The translations under genes and the position numbers were made by a program. From the NCBI RefSeq assembly GCF_000718095.1, contig NZ_JOEI01000008.1:186001-250000 (forward strand): 64,000 bases of DNA, read 5' to 3'. Under the pieces are notes generated by a model, which did no database searches, was not told the DNA's origin, and saw only the letters and a list, made by a program, of their open reading frames with translations. Source of the stretch: Streptomyces scopuliridis RB72. Lineage in GTDB: Bacteria > Actinomycetota > Actinomycetes > Streptomycetales > Streptomycetaceae. Of the stretch, positions 1 to 9,059 are shown in pieces. The stretch's first letter is position 1. Every line of letters starts with the position of its first letter.

Positions 1-306
<306 letters not shown>

Positions 307-318
307 GCGAGTGATTCT

Positions 319-354
319 GTGAGGGGCGGCCCGGATTCCGGGACCGCCCCTCAC
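319..354 (+). terminator. guaB terminator hairpin
   Basis: Perfect 11-base arms (GTGAGGGGCGG and CCGCCCCTCAC) enclose a 14-base interior 13 bases after the guaB stop. There is no T-run, as is usual in this group. Confidence 0.8.
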
Positions 355-406
355 TGGCGCGTCGGGGATACTGGACGGGCAGACGTAGAGGGAAAGGCCA
401 CACATC

Positions 407-1531
407 GTGACTGAGATCGAGATCGGGCGCGGCAAGCGCGGCCGCAGGGCGTACGCCTTCGACGACATCGCCGTCGTCCCGAGCCGGCGCACCCGGGACC
501 CGAAGGAGGTCTCGATCGCCTGGCAGATCGACGCCTACCGGTTCGAGCTGCCCTTCCTGGCCGCTCCCATGGACTCCGTCGTCTCCCCGCGGACCGCGAT
601 CCGGATCGGCGAGATGGGCGGTCTGGGGGTGCTCAACCTGGAGGGTCTGTGGACCCGGTACGAGGACCCGGAGCCGCTGCTCGACGAGATCGCCGGTCTT
701 GAGGAGGCGACCGCCAACCGCAGGCTCCAGGAGATCTACGCCGAGCCGATCAAGGAAGAGCTCATCGGGCAGCGCATCAAGGAGGTGCGGGACTCGGGCG
801 TGGTCACGGCGGCCGCGCTCTCACCGCAGCGCACCGCGCAGTTCTCCAAGGCCGTGGTGGACGCCGGGGTCGACATCTTCGTCATCCGCGGTACGACCGT
901 CTCCGCCGAGCATGTCTCGGGGGCCGCGGAGCCGCTGAACCTGAAGCAGTTCATCTACGAGCTGGATGTGCCGGTCATCGTCGGCGGCTGCGCCACGTAC
1001 ACCGCGGCCCTGCATCTGATGCGTACGGGCGCGGCGGGCGTGCTCGTCGGTTTCGGCGGCGGCGCCGCGCACACCACCCGCAATGTGCTGGGCATCCAGG
1101 TCCCGATGGCGACCGCCGTCGCGGATGTGGCGGCGGCTCGCCGGGACTACATGGACGAGTCCGGCGGCCGGTATGTGCATGTCATCGCGGACGGCGGGGT
1201 CGGCTGGTCGGGCGATCTGCCCAAGGCGATCGCGTGCGGCGCGGACTCGGTGATGATCGGCTCGCCGCTGGCGCGGGCGACGGACGCGCCGGGCAAGGGG
1301 CGTCACTGGGGCATGGAGGCGGTCCACGAGGACGTGCCGCGCGGCAAGCTGGTGGACCTGGGCATCGTCGGGACGACGGAGGAGGTCCTCACCGGCCCCT
1401 CGCACATCCCGGACGGGTCGATGAACTTCTTCGGCGCGCTGCGGCGGGCCATGGCGACGACGGGCTACAGCGAGCTCAAGGAGTTCCAGCGCGTCGAGGT
1501 GACGGTGGCGGACTCGCAGCACCGCCGCTGA
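407..1531 (+). CDS. guaB3: GuaB3 family IMP dehydrogenase-related protein
   Basis: A 374-residue IMPDH/GMP-reductase-like TIM barrel without CBS domains. It starts at a GTG preceded by the ribosome site AGAGGGAAAGG. The phosphate-binding and C-terminal parts are clear (IADGGVGWSGDLPKAIACGADSVMIGSP). The loop that holds the catalytic Cys in IMPDH (GSICTTR) reads GAAHTTR here, so His222 occupies the Cys position. Both IMP dehydrogenase and GMP reductase chemistry use that Cys, so ordinary activity of either kind is doubtful. Cyanobacterial proteins called GuaB3 have been reported to act as GMP reductases; that cannot simply be carried over. It lies directly after guaB, as in other actinobacteria, suggesting a role tied to guanine nucleotide metabolism, catalytic or regulatory. 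Confidence 0.88.
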   Translation: MTEIEIGRGKRGRRAYAFDDIAVVPSRRTRDPKEVSIAWQIDAYRFELPFLAAPMDSVVSPRTAIRIGEMGGLGVLNLEGLWTRYEDPEPLLDEIAGLEEATANRRLQEIYAEPIKEELIGQRIKEVRDSGVVTAAALSPQRTAQFSKAVVDAGVDIFVIRGTTVSAEHVSGAAEPLNLKQFIYELDVPVIVGGCATYTAALHLMRTGAAGVLVGFGGGAAHTTRNVLGIQVPMATAVADVAAARRDYMDESGGRYVHVIADGGVGWSGDLPKAIACGADSVMIGSPLARATDAPGKGRHWGMEAVHEDVPRGKLVDLGIVGTTEEVLTGPSHIPDGSMNFFGALRRAMATTGYSELKEFQRVEVTVADSQHRR

Positions 1532-1553
1532 GGTGCGTTGTCCGTGTGAAGCG

Positions 1554-1592
1554 GAGATGCCCCGGGCCGCATTGCGCGGTCCGGGGCATCTC
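1554..1592. terminator. bidirectional terminator between guaB3 and membrane gene
   Basis: GAGATGCCCCGG pairs with CCGGGGCATCTC across a loop of about 15 bases, in the gap between two convergent genes. Confidence 0.8.
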
Positions 1593-1623
1593 GCTGTCTC
1601 CCGCTGTCTGTTGAGGAGCTGCC

Positions 1624-2118
1624 TTACTCGGCGGCCTTCTTGGCGCCGGAGAAGGCCGCGAACGCGGCGAGCGCGAAGAACAGGAACGTCATGATGTCCT
1701 TGCCCTCGTTCCACGCCTCGGTCAGCAGACCGAAGTTGTCGAGGAAGACGTCCGTCGCGGACACGTTCAGTTCCTTGGCGACGCTGATCGCGATGCCGAG
1801 GAGCTGGCCCAGGTAGACCGCGCCCAGGGACAGGACGGCGCTCGCGATCGGCAGTACGGGGTTGGGCCCGCCGACCTTGCCCGCGGCGAACCCGACCAGG
1901 AAGCCGACGCCGATGGCGGCCCAGCCGATCTCGCGCTCGATGGCCCCGGCGATCCCGCCGTAGACCCCGCCGGCGACGAGTGCGGCGACCAGGGCCGTCA
2001 CCAGACCGAGCGCGAGATTGTCGCGCACAGGCGCGGGCGGCGGAGGCGGGGTGTACGGGCCGGGCGGAACGGCGCCGTCGGCGAAGGGGTTGCCGGGTGG
2101 TGGAACAGACTGGCTCAT
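1624..2118 (-). CDS. small proline-rich membrane protein, function unknown
   Basis: A 164-residue protein that I cannot assign to a named family. Residues 1-30 are Pro-rich and probably cytoplasmic (PPGPYTPPPPPAPV). They are followed by four hydrophobic segments: LALGLVTALVAALVAGGVYG, IGWAAIGVGFLVGFAAGKVG, a stretch around VLPIASAVLSLGAVYLG, and one near the C-terminus (FLFFALAAFAAF). Gly spacing in the helices resembles small channel-like or scaffold proteins, but no catalytic motif is visible. The ATG is preceded by GGGGGGA at a good distance. It is convergent with guaB3 and shares its terminator. Confidence 0.75.
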   Translation of the reverse strand: MSQSVPPPGNPFADGAVPPGPYTPPPPPAPVRDNLALGLVTALVAALVAGGVYGGIAGAIEREIGWAAIGVGFLVGFAAGKVGGPNPVLPIASAVLSLGAVYLGQLLGIAISVAKELNVSATDVFLDNFGLLTEAWNEGKDIMTFLFFALAAFAAFSGAKKAAE

Positions 2119-2211
2119 GCTGAGAATCCCCCCAGGGAAAGTGTCGTGCGCATGACCTGCGCTCGATGGCCCTGGACAGTAGCAGTCGGCTCGGACAGTC
2201 CCGTAGCGGAT

Positions 2212-3474
2212 TCAGAGGCGGTACGCGGCACCCGCCGGGCTCGCGCCCCTGGTGTCCAGCAGCAACTGCGCCTTGACCGCCAGCCCTTGCAGGTCGTACG
2301 TGCGGTGGTGCTGGAGAAGCACCGTCAGATCGGCGTTCGCGGCGGCCTCGTAGAGGGAGTCCGCGCGGGGTACGGGGAGTTCGCGTACGCGCCAGTCGGG
2401 GACGTACGGATCGTGGTAGCTGACGGTGGCGCCCAGATCCATCAGCCGGCAGGCGATCTCCGTCGCCGGTGAGCTCTGCTGGTCGGCGAGGTCGGGCTTG
2501 TAGGTGACGCCGAGGAGCAGTACGCGGGCGCCGCGCGCGGATTTGCCGTGCTCGTTGAGCAGGGTGGCGCTGCGCTGGATGACGTACTGCGGCATCCGGG
2601 AGTTGATCTCCTGGGCGAGGCCGACCATCCGCAGCGGATGGCCCGGGGTGCGGCCCGCGTGCGGCAGATAGCTGGGGTCCATCGGAACGCCGTGGCCGCC
2701 GACACCGGGGCCCGGCCGGAACGCCTGGAAGCCGAAGGGTTTGGTCTCGGCGCAGCGGATGACGTCCCAGAGGTCGACGCCGAGGTCGTGGCAGAGCACG
2801 GCCATCTCGTTGACAAGCGCGATGTTGACGTGCCGGAAGTTGGTTTCGAGGAGCTTGACGGTCTCGGCCTCGCGCGGGCCCCGGGCCCGGACGACCTTGT
2901 CGGTGAGGCGGCTGTAGAAGGCCGCCGCCGATTCGGTGCAGGCGGGGGTGAGACCGCCGATCACCTTGGGGGTGTTGGCGAAGCCGTGGGTGCGGTTGCC
3001 GGGGTCGAGCCGGCCGGGGGAGTACGCGAGATGGAAGTCGCGCCCGGCGCGCAGCCCGGAGCCCTCTTCCAGGACGGTGCGGAGGAAGCCCTCGGTGGTG
3101 CCGGGCGCGGCGGGTGATTCCAGCAGCACGGTGGTGTGGGGGCGCAGCCGGGCGGCCAGCGCGCGGGCCGCGTCGCCGATGGCGGTCAGATCGGGGGTGC
3201 GGTCGGCACCGAGCGGGGTGGGCGCGCAGATGACGGCGGTACGGACCCGGCCGAGATCGGCCGGGTTGGTGGTCGGCCGGAAGCCCCCCGAGAGCATCCG
3301 GCGTACGTCCGAGGCGGTGAGCGGGCCGTCGAGCGGGGAGTGGCCGGCGGCCAGTTCGGCGACCGGCCGCGGGTCGGTGTCGTAGCCGATGGTGTCGATA
3401 CCGGCGGCCACGGCGGCCTGGGCGAGGGGCAGGCCGAGATGGCCGAGTCCGATGACGGCGAGATCTGCGGGCAC
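2212..3474 (-). CDS. nucleotide-sugar dehydrogenase, WecC/UDP-ManNAc dehydrogenase-like, catalytic Cys replaced
   Basis: A UDP-glucose/UDP-ManNAc dehydrogenase family protein of about 420 residues. It has an N-terminal NAD-binding Rossmann fold (LAVIGLGHLGLPLAQAA), a central helical dimerisation region, and a C-terminal UDP-binding domain with GVTYKPDLADQQSSPA. The active-site motif, normally PGVGGHCIPVDP in WecC-type enzymes, reads PGVGGHGVPMDP, so the thiohemiacetal-forming Cys is Gly262. Such a protein might oxidise only to the aldehyde, use a different residue, or be inactive. The start chosen is GTG 3474, placed after AAGGGAAGGG and directly before the Rossmann motif; an upstream TTG at 3519 would add 15 unconserved residues. 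It stands alone, divergent from glpD. Confidence 0.85.
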   Translation of the reverse strand: MPADLAVIGLGHLGLPLAQAAVAAGIDTIGYDTDPRPVAELAAGHSPLDGPLTASDVRRMLSGGFRPTTNPADLGRVRTAVICAPTPLGADRTPDLTAIGDAARALAARLRPHTTVLLESPAAPGTTEGFLRTVLEEGSGLRAGRDFHLAYSPGRLDPGNRTHGFANTPKVIGGLTPACTESAAAFYSRLTDKVVRARGPREAETVKLLETNFRHVNIALVNEMAVLCHDLGVDLWDVIRCAETKPFGFQAFRPGPGVGGHGVPMDPSYLPHAGRTPGHPLRMVGLAQEINSRMPQYVIQRSATLLNEHGKSARGARVLLLGVTYKPDLADQQSSPATEIACRLMDLGATVSYHDPYVPDWRVRELPVPRADSLYEAAANADLTVLLQHHRTYDLQGLAVKAQLLLDTRGASPAGAAYRL

Positions 3475-3501
3475 GGCGATGACCGCCCTTCCCTTAGCCG
3501 G

Positions 3502-3660
3502 AGTGGACAGAGAGCGCAAGCCCTGTGGACAGAATGGGCACGCGCAATGTCAGACTAGGCGTAAATATGACCGTTATGCGGCATTGCGTGGCCGGGGAAG
3601 TCCGTTTCGCGAGGGGGATGGCCTCAAACGTCGACAGCTGTGTGACCGGTGTTATCCACA
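3502..3660. promoter_or_regulatory. three DnaA-box-like nonamers upstream of glpD
   Basis: In the gap between the dehydrogenase and glpD, TTATCCACA at 3652-3660 is a perfect DnaA box. TGTGGACAG (3524-3532) and AGTGGACAG (3502-3510) read as CTGTCCACA and CTGTCCACT on the other strand, one and two mismatches from the Streptomyces form TTGTCCACA. Whether DnaA binds here is inference. Confidence 0.35.
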
Positions 3661-3738
3661 GGCGGTGGCTGAAGTCGTGGAGTGCGGACAGAATCGATGA
3701 TGTGAGCCCGACCACACGGGGGACGACGGGAGGCAGCG

Positions 3739-5445
3739 GTGAGAACAGCGACACTGGGACCTGCGGAGCGCGGCCAGGCGCTCGCGGCGATGGCCGAGCG
3801 TGAACTGGACGTGCTGGTGGTGGGCGCGGGCGTGGTCGGAGCGGGGACCGCCCTCGATGCCGTGACCCGGGGGCTGGCGACCGGCCTCGTCGAGGCGCGC
3901 GACTGGGCGTCGGGCACCTCCAGCCGGTCGAGCAAGCTGATCCACGGCGGCCTGCGCTATCTGGAGATGCTCGACTTCGCGCTCGTACGCGAAGCCCTCA
4001 AGGAGCGCGGACTGCTGCTGGAGAAGCTGGCGCCCCATCTGGTGAAGCCGGTGCCGTTCCTCTACCCGTTGCAGCACAAGGGCTGGGAGCGGCTCTACGC
4101 CGGCTCGGGCGTCGCGCTGTACGACGCGATGTCCATCTCGTCCGGGCACGGACGCGGGCTGCCGGTCCACCGCCACCTCTCCCGGCGCCACGCGCTGCGG
4201 GTGGCGCCCTGCCTCAAGAAGGACGCGCTGGTCGGGGCGTTGCAGTACTACGACGCGCAGATGGACGACGCGCGCTATGTGGCGACGCTGGTGCGTACGG
4301 CCGCGACCTATGGCGCGCATGTCGCCAGCCGGGCGCGGGTCATCGGCTTCCTGCGGGAGGGCGAGCGGGTGGTCGGGGCACGCGTGCGGGACGTGGAGGC
4401 CGGCGGGGAGTACGAGATCCGGGCCAAGCAGGTCGTCAACGCCACCGGGGTCTGGACGGACGACACCCAGGCGCTGATCGCCGAGCGCGGGCAGTTCCAT
4501 GTCCGGGCCTCCAAGGGCATCCATCTGGTCGTGCCCAAGGACCGGATCCACTCGACGACGGGGCTGATCCTGCGGACCGAGAAGTCGGTGCTGTTCGTCA
4601 TCCCCTGGGGCCGGCACTGGATCGTGGGCACCACCGACACCGACTGGGATCTGGACAAGGCCCATCCGGCGGCCTCCAGCGCCGATATCGACTATCTGCT
4701 CGAACATGTGAACTCGGTGCTGCACACGCCGCTGACCAGGGACGACGTACAGGGCGTCTACGCGGGGCTGCGCCCGCTGCTCGCCGGGGAGTCCGACGCC
4801 ACCAGTAAGCTGTCGCGCGAGCACACCGTCGCGCATCCGGTGCCCGGCCTGGTGGTCGTCGCGGGCGGCAAGTACACGACGTACCGGGTGATGGCCAAGG
4901 ACGCGGTGGACGAGGCGGTGCACGGCCTCGACCAGCGGGTGGCGGAGTGCGTCACCGAGGACGTGCCGCTGCTCGGCGCCGAGGGGTATCACGCGCTGTG
5001 GAACGCGCGGGCGAGGATGGCCGCGCGGACCGGGATCCATGTCGTGCGCGTGGAGCATCTGCTGAACCGGTACGGGACGCTCGTCGAGGAGCTGCTCGAA
5101 CTGATCGCGGCGGACCCGGGTCTCGGTGAGCCGCTGGCCGCCGCCGACGACTATCTGCGCGCCGAGGTCGTCTACGCGGCCTCGCATGAAGGGGCGCGCC
5201 ATCTCGACGATGTACTGACCCGGCGGACCCGGATCTCGATCGAGACGTTCGACCGGGGCACGCGCAGCGCGCGGGAGTGCGCGGAGCTGATGGCGCCGGT
5301 CCTCGGCTGGGACAAGGACCGGATCGAGCGGGAGGTCGAGCACTACGAGAAGCGGGTGGAGGCGGAGCGGGAGTCGCAGCGGCAGCCGGACGACCAGACG
5401 GCGGACGCGGCGCGGCTCGGCGCGCCGGACATCGTGCCGATCTGA
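3739..5445 (+). CDS. glpD: aerobic glycerol-3-phosphate dehydrogenase
   Basis: A 568-residue FAD-dependent, membrane-associated dehydrogenase that converts glycerol-3-phosphate to dihydroxyacetone phosphate and passes electrons to quinone. The N-terminal FAD site is clear (VLVVGAGVVGAGTALDAVTRG, residues about 25-46), followed by the GlpD signature SGTSSRSSKLIHGGLRYLE. The substrate-domain motif IPWGRHWIVGTTDTDW and the C-terminal FAD-contacting GGKYTTYRVMAKDAVD are present, as is the C-terminal helical domain. The GTG start follows GGGAGGCAGCG. Length matches the family. There is no glpF or glpK next door, so it is a monocistronic glpD copy. Upstream lie DnaA-box-like sequences. Confidence 0.95.
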   Translation: MRTATLGPAERGQALAAMAERELDVLVVGAGVVGAGTALDAVTRGLATGLVEARDWASGTSSRSSKLIHGGLRYLEMLDFALVREALKERGLLLEKLAPHLVKPVPFLYPLQHKGWERLYAGSGVALYDAMSISSGHGRGLPVHRHLSRRHALRVAPCLKKDALVGALQYYDAQMDDARYVATLVRTAATYGAHVASRARVIGFLREGERVVGARVRDVEAGGEYEIRAKQVVNATGVWTDDTQALIAERGQFHVRASKGIHLVVPKDRIHSTTGLILRTEKSVLFVIPWGRHWIVGTTDTDWDLDKAHPAASSADIDYLLEHVNSVLHTPLTRDDVQGVYAGLRPLLAGESDATSKLSREHTVAHPVPGLVVVAGGKYTTYRVMAKDAVDEAVHGLDQRVAECVTEDVPLLGAEGYHALWNARARMAARTGIHVVRVEHLLNRYGTLVEELLELIAADPGLGEPLAAADDYLRAEVVYAASHEGARHLDDVLTRRTRISIETFDRGTRSARECAELMAPVLGWDKDRIEREVEHYEKRVEAERESQRQPDDQTADAARLGAPDIVPI

Positions 5446-5480
5446 CGTGCCGCGGCCGGTGCGTTGCCGGAGGGGCCCGC

Positions 5481-6662
5481 TCAGGACGGATTCGCGGGAC
5501 GGGCCTTTCCGGAGCGACAGAACTCCGCTTCCAGCAGGGCCCGTTCGGTCGATTCGAGGGATCCGTCCGCGAGCGCGTCCGTGTTGACGCGGAAGGTGAG
5601 GGTGCGCCGGCCGTCGGCGGTGATGGCCGTACGGACGTAACTGCCGGAGATCCGGCCGTTGTGACCCCAGACGGTGAGGCCGCAGGAGAGCCGCTCCGGG
5701 TAGATGCCAAGACCGTAGGCGCCGCGCGTGGCGGCGGTGTCCAGCAGCTCGCGTAACTGGGGCGCGGCGAGCAGCCGGCCGCCGAGCAGGGCGGAGTAGA
5801 AGCGGTCGAGATCGTCGAGCGTGGAGATCAGCTCACCGGCCGCGCCCGCCGGACGCGGGTCGAGTTCGGTGACATCGCGCGGGGGTCCGCCGGAGTCCGG
5901 ATCCCGGGTGTAGGCGCGGCCGTGCGGGGAGGGGAGCGTGGTGCGGTCGCCGGGGAAGGAGGTGCCGGTGAGACCGAGGGGAACGATGATGCGGTCCGTG
6001 GCCTCGATCGCGTACGAACGGCCCGTCACCTTCTTGACGACGAGGCCGAGCAGGACGTAATCCGTATTGGAGTACAGATACGAGCCGAGTGGCGCCGGTG
6101 CGTGCGCGAGCGCGATACGGAGCGCCGCCCGGGGGGTGGTGGGGGCGGGCGCCGAGGCGGCGGCGGTGTAGTCGTACAGCCCGCTGGTGTGGGTCAGCAG
6201 CACGCGCAGGGTGAGCCGTCGGCCGTCGTTGCCGTGGCCGCGGACCAGTCCCGGCAGATGGTGTTCGACGGTGTCGGACAGGTGCAGCCGCCCCTCGGCG
6301 GCGAGTTGGAGGACGACCGTCGCCACCAGCGTCTTGGTGGTGCTGCCGGCCCGGAAGCGGTCGGCGCGGCGGATTCCGGAGCCGGCGGATTCGAACCGAG
6401 AGGAGGCGGGGGTGCGGGAGACCAGGGCGGCGCCGGGGGCGCGGCCGTCGGAGACCAGCAGGGGGAGGACAGCGGATGTCGGCGAGGGCTGAGACGAGGC
6501 GGGCGGTTTCTCCGTAAGGGAGGGTGCGGGACGGGCTGCCTCCGTACGCGCCACACCCGCCCCGTTGGGCACATCCGTCACACCAGCACCTGGCACGCAT
6601 GTGCCCATACCGAACAGGGTGATGACCAGCAGGGTGGTCAACCGGGCCCGGGGTAGTGGCAT
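5481..6662 (-). CDS. exported serine hydrolase, class C beta-lactamase / DD-peptidase fold
   Basis: A 393-residue secreted penicillin-binding-protein-like hydrolase. The ATG at 6662 follows GGAGGAAGGGA, and the first 25 residues form a signal peptide (LTTLLVITLFGMGTC); a Cys is present but the lipobox is poor. Active-site motifs of the beta-lactamase/transpeptidase superfamily are visible: STTK (nucleophile Ser and Lys), YSN and HNG. The family includes D-alanyl-D-alanine carboxypeptidases and esterases, so the substrate is not fixed. Codon 303 is TTA (5754-5756), which makes translation dependent on the bldA tRNA in Streptomyces and suggests developmental or late expression. It is convergent with glpD and divergent from the kinase array. 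Confidence 0.87.
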   Translation of the reverse strand: MPLPRARLTTLLVITLFGMGTCVPGAGVTDVPNGAGVARTEAARPAPSLTEKPPASSQPSPTSAVLPLLVSDGRAPGAALVSRTPASSRFESAGSGIRRADRFRAGSTTKTLVATVVLQLAAEGRLHLSDTVEHHLPGLVRGHGNDGRRLTLRVLLTHTSGLYDYTAAASAPAPTTPRAALRIALAHAPAPLGSYLYSNTDYVLLGLVVKKVTGRSYAIEATDRIIVPLGLTGTSFPGDRTTLPSPHGRAYTRDPDSGGPPRDVTELDPRPAGAAGELISTLDDLDRFYSALLGGRLLAAPQLRELLDTAATRGAYGLGIYPERLSCGLTVWGHNGRISGSYVRTAITADGRRTLTFRVNTDALADGSLESTERALLEAEFCRSGKARPANPS

Positions 6663-6822
6663 GGTGGGGGTCCCTTCCTCCGGCACCATCCTGGCGGACG
6701 CCGGACCCGGGAGCGGTGACGGTCCCGGAGTGAGGGACAATGAAGCCTCTGCCAGGGCGCGTTACGGCACCGCGCGGGTGGGTGGAGTCGCGGGCCAGGA
6801 TCAGGGATCGCAGAGGGGACGC

Positions 6823-8760
6823 ATGTCGCAGTCGGAGCAGTCGCGGGACACGGCGCAGGAGCCCCAGCAGGACGCGAGGAAGAGCGCCGACGGCACTCCG
6901 GAAGGGCGCCTGCTCGCGGGCAGGTACCGGCTCGGCGGAGTGCTGGGGCGCGGTGGCATGGGCACGGTCTGGCGGGCGCTCGACGAGACGCTCGGCCGTA
7001 CGGTCGCGGTGAAGGAACTGCGCTTTCCCTCCAGCATCGACGAGGACGAGAAGCGCCGGCTGATCACGCGCACGCTGCGTGAGGCCAAGGCGATCGCGCG
7101 GATCCGCAACAGCGGCGCGGTGACGGTCTATGACGTCGTGGACGAGGACGACCGGCCCTGGATCGTGATGGAGCTGGTCGAGGGCAAGTCGCTCGCCGAA
7201 GCCGTCCGGGAGGACGGGCTGCTGACGCCCAGGCGGGCCGCCGAGGTCGGGCTCGCGATCCTCGACGTGCTGCGCTCCGCGCACCGCGAGGGCATCCTGC
7301 ACCGCGATGTGAAGCCGTCCAATGTGCTGATCGCCGAGGACGGCCGCGTGGTCCTCACCGACTTCGGTATCGCCCAGGTCGAGGGCGACCCGTCGGTCAC
7401 CTCGACAGGCATGCTCGTCGGCGCCCCCTCGTACATCTCGCCGGAGCGCGCCCGCGGTCACAAGCCGGGACCCGCGGCCGACCTCTGGTCGCTCGGCGGG
7501 CTGCTGTACGCGTCGGTGGAGGGCTGCCCCCCGTACGACAAGGGCTCCGCCATCGCCACGCTCACCGCCGTGATGACCGAGCCGCTCGACCCGCCCAAGA
7601 ACGCGGGCCCGCTGGAAGAGGTCATCTACGGGCTGCTCGCCAAGGACCCCGAGCAGCGGCTCGACGACGCGGGCGCGCGGGCGCTCCTCCAGGCCATCGT
7701 CGACGCGCCCGAGCAGCCCCGGCGCGCTCCGGAGCCGGAGCCGGACGCGACCCGTGTCGTGCCGCTTCCGCCGATGCCCGGCGAGGCCCCGGCCGCGCAG
7801 CCGGCGCGGGGATCCGCCGGGGACGCGGGCGCGGACCGGGTGCGCGGCGCGCTGCGCTCCGTACGGAACGCGGCGGCCGGCAAGCCCGAGACCCGGCCGG
7901 CCCCGGAGCCCGCGGTTCCGCAGCGGCCCGCGACACCGCGCGCGTCGCTCACCGATGTGGTGCCCCGGCGCACGCTGGTGATCATCGCGGTCGTCGCCGC
8001 GCTCGCGCTCATCTCCACCGTCCTGATCGTCGCGCTGAACGGGAACGCCGACGACGCGTCAGGGAGCAACCAGGGCAAGGACCCCTCGACCGCCTCGGCC
8101 GGGACCACCGCCGGTGAGGACGGATCGGGCGACGGCAAGGGGCAGGACCCGGCGCCGGGCGCGAGCGCGGCGGGGGACGGCAAGGGGGACACCGCCGCCA
8201 CGAGCGGGCAGGGGTCCGATTCCGGTTCCGGTTCCGATCCGTCGGGCGACTCCGGCGACTCCGGTGACGGGAAGGAGGGCGGCGGTAAGAAGGGCGACGC
8301 GCTGCCCGACGGCTACGCCAAGGTCACCGACGACCGGTTCCGCTTCTCGATGGCGATGCCCAAGGGGTTCCATAGAACCGGCATAGCCGGAGCCAACTCC
8401 GGTGGCATTTACAGCGCCGACGGCGGATTCCCCCGGGTCCAGATCGACTTCAACGACAGCCCGACCGATGACGCGGTGGCTGCCTGGCAGGGGCTCCAGT
8501 CGGCGGTCAGGGGCAGCAGTGACAACTACAAGCTGCGCGGTATCAAGAAGGTCGACTACAACGGCTACCAGACCGTCGCCGACTGGGAGTTCGAGCGCGA
8601 CCAGAGCGGCGAGCGGATCAGGGTCCTCAACCGGGGCTTCAAGATCGACGCCAAGCGCGGCTACTCGATCATGGTCAGCTGCAAGGCGAGCGAGTGGAGC
8701 GACACGGAGTGCGAGACGCTGCGCAAGACGGCGTTCGCGACATTCAAGCCGAAGGCCTGA
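6823..8760 (+). CDS. transmembrane Ser/Thr protein kinase (first of array)
   Basis: A 645-residue PknB-type kinase. The start is ATG 6823 after AGAGGGGA; longer readings would run into the divergent promoter. Residues 34-300 form the kinase: Gly loop GRGGMG, Lys64 in VAVKEL, Glu87 of helix C, catalytic HRDVKPSN (Asp162), DFG at 180-182, and a Ser/Thr-containing activation loop. A Pro/Ala-rich juxtamembrane segment leads to one membrane helix (about 385-406, TLVIIAVVAALALISTVLIV), a Gly/Ser/Asp-rich linker and an extracellular domain of about 140 residues beginning near YAKVTDDRFRFSMAMPKGF. The ectodomain resembles those of the next three genes. All catalytic residues are present, so it should be active. 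The stop codon is followed by a 13-base tandem repeat. Confidence 0.93.
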   Translation: MSQSEQSRDTAQEPQQDARKSADGTPEGRLLAGRYRLGGVLGRGGMGTVWRALDETLGRTVAVKELRFPSSIDEDEKRRLITRTLREAKAIARIRNSGAVTVYDVVDEDDRPWIVMELVEGKSLAEAVREDGLLTPRRAAEVGLAILDVLRSAHREGILHRDVKPSNVLIAEDGRVVLTDFGIAQVEGDPSVTSTGMLVGAPSYISPERARGHKPGPAADLWSLGGLLYASVEGCPPYDKGSAIATLTAVMTEPLDPPKNAGPLEEVIYGLLAKDPEQRLDDAGARALLQAIVDAPEQPRRAPEPEPDATRVVPLPPMPGEAPAAQPARGSAGDAGADRVRGALRSVRNAAAGKPETRPAPEPAVPQRPATPRASLTDVVPRRTLVIIAVVAALALISTVLIVALNGNADDASGSNQGKDPSTASAGTTAGEDGSGDGKGQDPAPGASAAGDGKGDTAATSGQGSDSGSGSDPSGDSGDSGDGKEGGGKKGDALPDGYAKVTDDRFRFSMAMPKGFHRTGIAGANSGGIYSADGGFPRVQIDFNDSPTDDAVAAWQGLQSAVRGSSDNYKLRGIKKVDYNGYQTVADWEFERDQSGERIRVLNRGFKIDAKRGYSIMVSCKASEWSDTECETLRKTAFATFKPKA

Positions 8761-8811
8761 GCGACGGGCCTGAGCGACGGGCCTGAGCGACGGGCCTGAG
8801 CGACGGCTGAG
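8761..8811. repeat. 13-base tandem repeat directly after kinase stop codon
   Basis: GCGACGGGCCTGA is repeated three times exactly (8761-8773, 8774-8786, 8787-8799), with a fourth partial copy. Each copy ends in the same CCTGA that closes the kinase gene. The rest of the gap to 9059 shows no further gene. Confidence 0.9.
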
Positions 8812-9059
8812 CAGCCGCCTGAGTTCGCCGGCGAGCGAATGGCCGGAGCGATGAGTTCCGGCCGCTGTGGTGGGTAGTTCGGCGTACGAGAACTGAACGT
8901 TACGCAGCGGGTTGCCGCGACCCGGCGGCATGTTGGCCCGCGGCCACGTATCGTGAGAACTCGCGAACCGTACGCATCCACAATGAGCCGGTAAACGACC
9001 GGAATTGGCGGTTTCGCGGGTCTCCAGGACCGGGAGACAGCGTGTTGTGGGGAGGCGTT

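Noticed and set aside
3502..3660. DnaA-box cluster as a replication origin.
   Set aside because: Only three nonamers, two imperfect, with no dnaA, dnaN or AT-rich unwinding region nearby; kept only as possible DnaA sites.
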